A DNA stretch of 64,000 nt from CAUUJV01 sp963545565 (GTDB lineage Bacteria > Actinomycetota > Actinomycetes > Actinomycetales > Bifidobacteriaceae): positions 248,001-312,000 of the forward strand of contig CAUUJV010000001.1 in assembly GCA_963545565.1 (NCBI GenBank), given 5' to 3'. A model generated the notes under the pieces. The model was not told the origin of the DNA. It did not search any database and saw nothing but the letters and a program-made list of their open reading frames with translations. How positions within the stretch are numbered: position 1 is the stretch's first letter; each line of letters begins with the position of its first letter. Made by a program: the position numbers and the translations under genes. This document shows, one piece after another, positions 63,756 to 64,000 of this stretch.

Positions 63756-64000
63756 TTAGCGAGCGTAGTACTCGACCACGTACTGGATGTTGACCTGTAC
63801 CGGGATTTCTTCAACTTCTGCCTTACGAGTCAAGGTAGCCTTGAGAGAAGCAAGGTTTACATCGAGGTAGCCAGGAACTGCTGGAAGAACATCGCGATGG
63901 ACGCCCTCTGCTGCTGCCTGGAATGGTTCCATGGTCTGGCTCTTTGGACGAACCTGAATGGTCTGACCAGGGCGCACACGGTAGGATGGGCGGTCAACAA
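63756..64000 (-). CDS. rpsD: 30S ribosomal protein S4 (5' end beyond window)
   Basis: The last 80 or so codons of S4: VDRPSYRVRPGQTIQVR at the window edge, then QAAAEGVHRDVLPAVPGYL and the C-terminus IPVQVNIQYVVEYYAR, which is close to the family ending. The frame continues past the right edge. S4 binds 16S rRNA early in 30S assembly. A strong terminator lies just downstream. Confidence 0.95.
   Translation of the reverse strand, partial: VDRPSYRVRPGQTIQVRPKSQTMEPFQAAAEGVHRDVLPAVPGYLDVNLASLKATLTRKAEVEEIPVQVNIQYVVEYYAR

Noticed and set aside
1..64000. CRISPR array, rRNA operon, insertion sequence or origin
   Set aside because: No regularly spaced repeats, rRNA-like stretch, transposase motif or DnaA-box cluster was seen on either strand.

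Overview
The window is a stretch of chromosome from a low-to-middling GC actinobacterium (about 45 % G+C by eye). It is most likely a member of the Bifidobacteriaceae (Bifidobacterium, Alloscardovia or Gardnerella type). The clues are the fused shikimate kinase/dehydroquinate synthase, the actinobacterial GT4-type glycogen synthase with a separate glgC, the SUF cluster ending in a SufT-like gene, a split-PntA transhydrogenase, and the actinobacterial gene order rpsD ... DUF948 - small membrane protein - alaS - ruvX - mltG - aroC - aroKB - aroQ. Species was not determined. Nearly all genes lie on the minus strand, so each block reads from high to low coordinates.

Layout. 1-4.8 kb: glnE (runs off the left edge), a SixA-like phosphatase and trmI. 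4.8-9.5 kb: a heterodimeric ABC exporter with one degenerate ATP site, preceded by an operator-like inverted repeat, and a lone ABC ATPase. 9.5-18.1 kb: glgA, a conserved membrane protein, and gltBD. 18.3-24.7 kb: hemW, lepA, rpsT (plus strand), a TRIC-type membrane protein, ilvE and rplY. 24.8-31.9 kb: a frameshifted secreted excalibur protein gene, pntB/pntAB/pntAA, an acyl-CoA synthetase (plus strand) and a Gfo/Idh/MocA pseudogene. 31.9-38.4 kb: phoH-ybeY-corC-era, hinT-rsmE, a SpoU methylase and tRNA-Leu(GAG). 38.6-42.2 kb: a uracil/xanthine permease, glgC (plus) and an unrecognised 191-residue protein (plus). 42.3-48.4 kb: sufBDCSU plus sufT. 48.6-57.2 kb: pyrG, a threonine-aldolase gene with a premature stop, aroQ, aroKB, aroC, a prepilin peptidase (plus), mltG and ruvX. 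57.3-64 kb: alaS, two small envelope proteins, a histidine phosphatase, a holin-like membrane protein (plus), an MFS exporter and the end of rpsD.

How the genes fit together. Nitrogen assimilation (glnE, gltBD, ilvE), glycogen synthesis (glgA, glgC), the shikimate pathway (aroC, aroKB, aroQ), Fe-S assembly (suf) that would supply GltB/GltD and HemW, NADPH balance (pnt) and translation, tRNA and ribosome maintenance (lepA, era, ybeY, rsmE, trmI, alaS, rpsT, rplY, rpsD) dominate. The content is mostly core housekeeping. No rRNA, CRISPR array, prophage or insertion sequence was seen.

The most unusual signals are three broken genes (a frameshift, a nonsense codon and a multiply damaged relic), an orphan 191-residue protein, several operator-like inverted repeats, a long hairpin between alaS and ruvX, a four-copy 8-bp tandem repeat, and repeated TAATG stop/start junctions. 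I did not find a convincing new multi-gene system.
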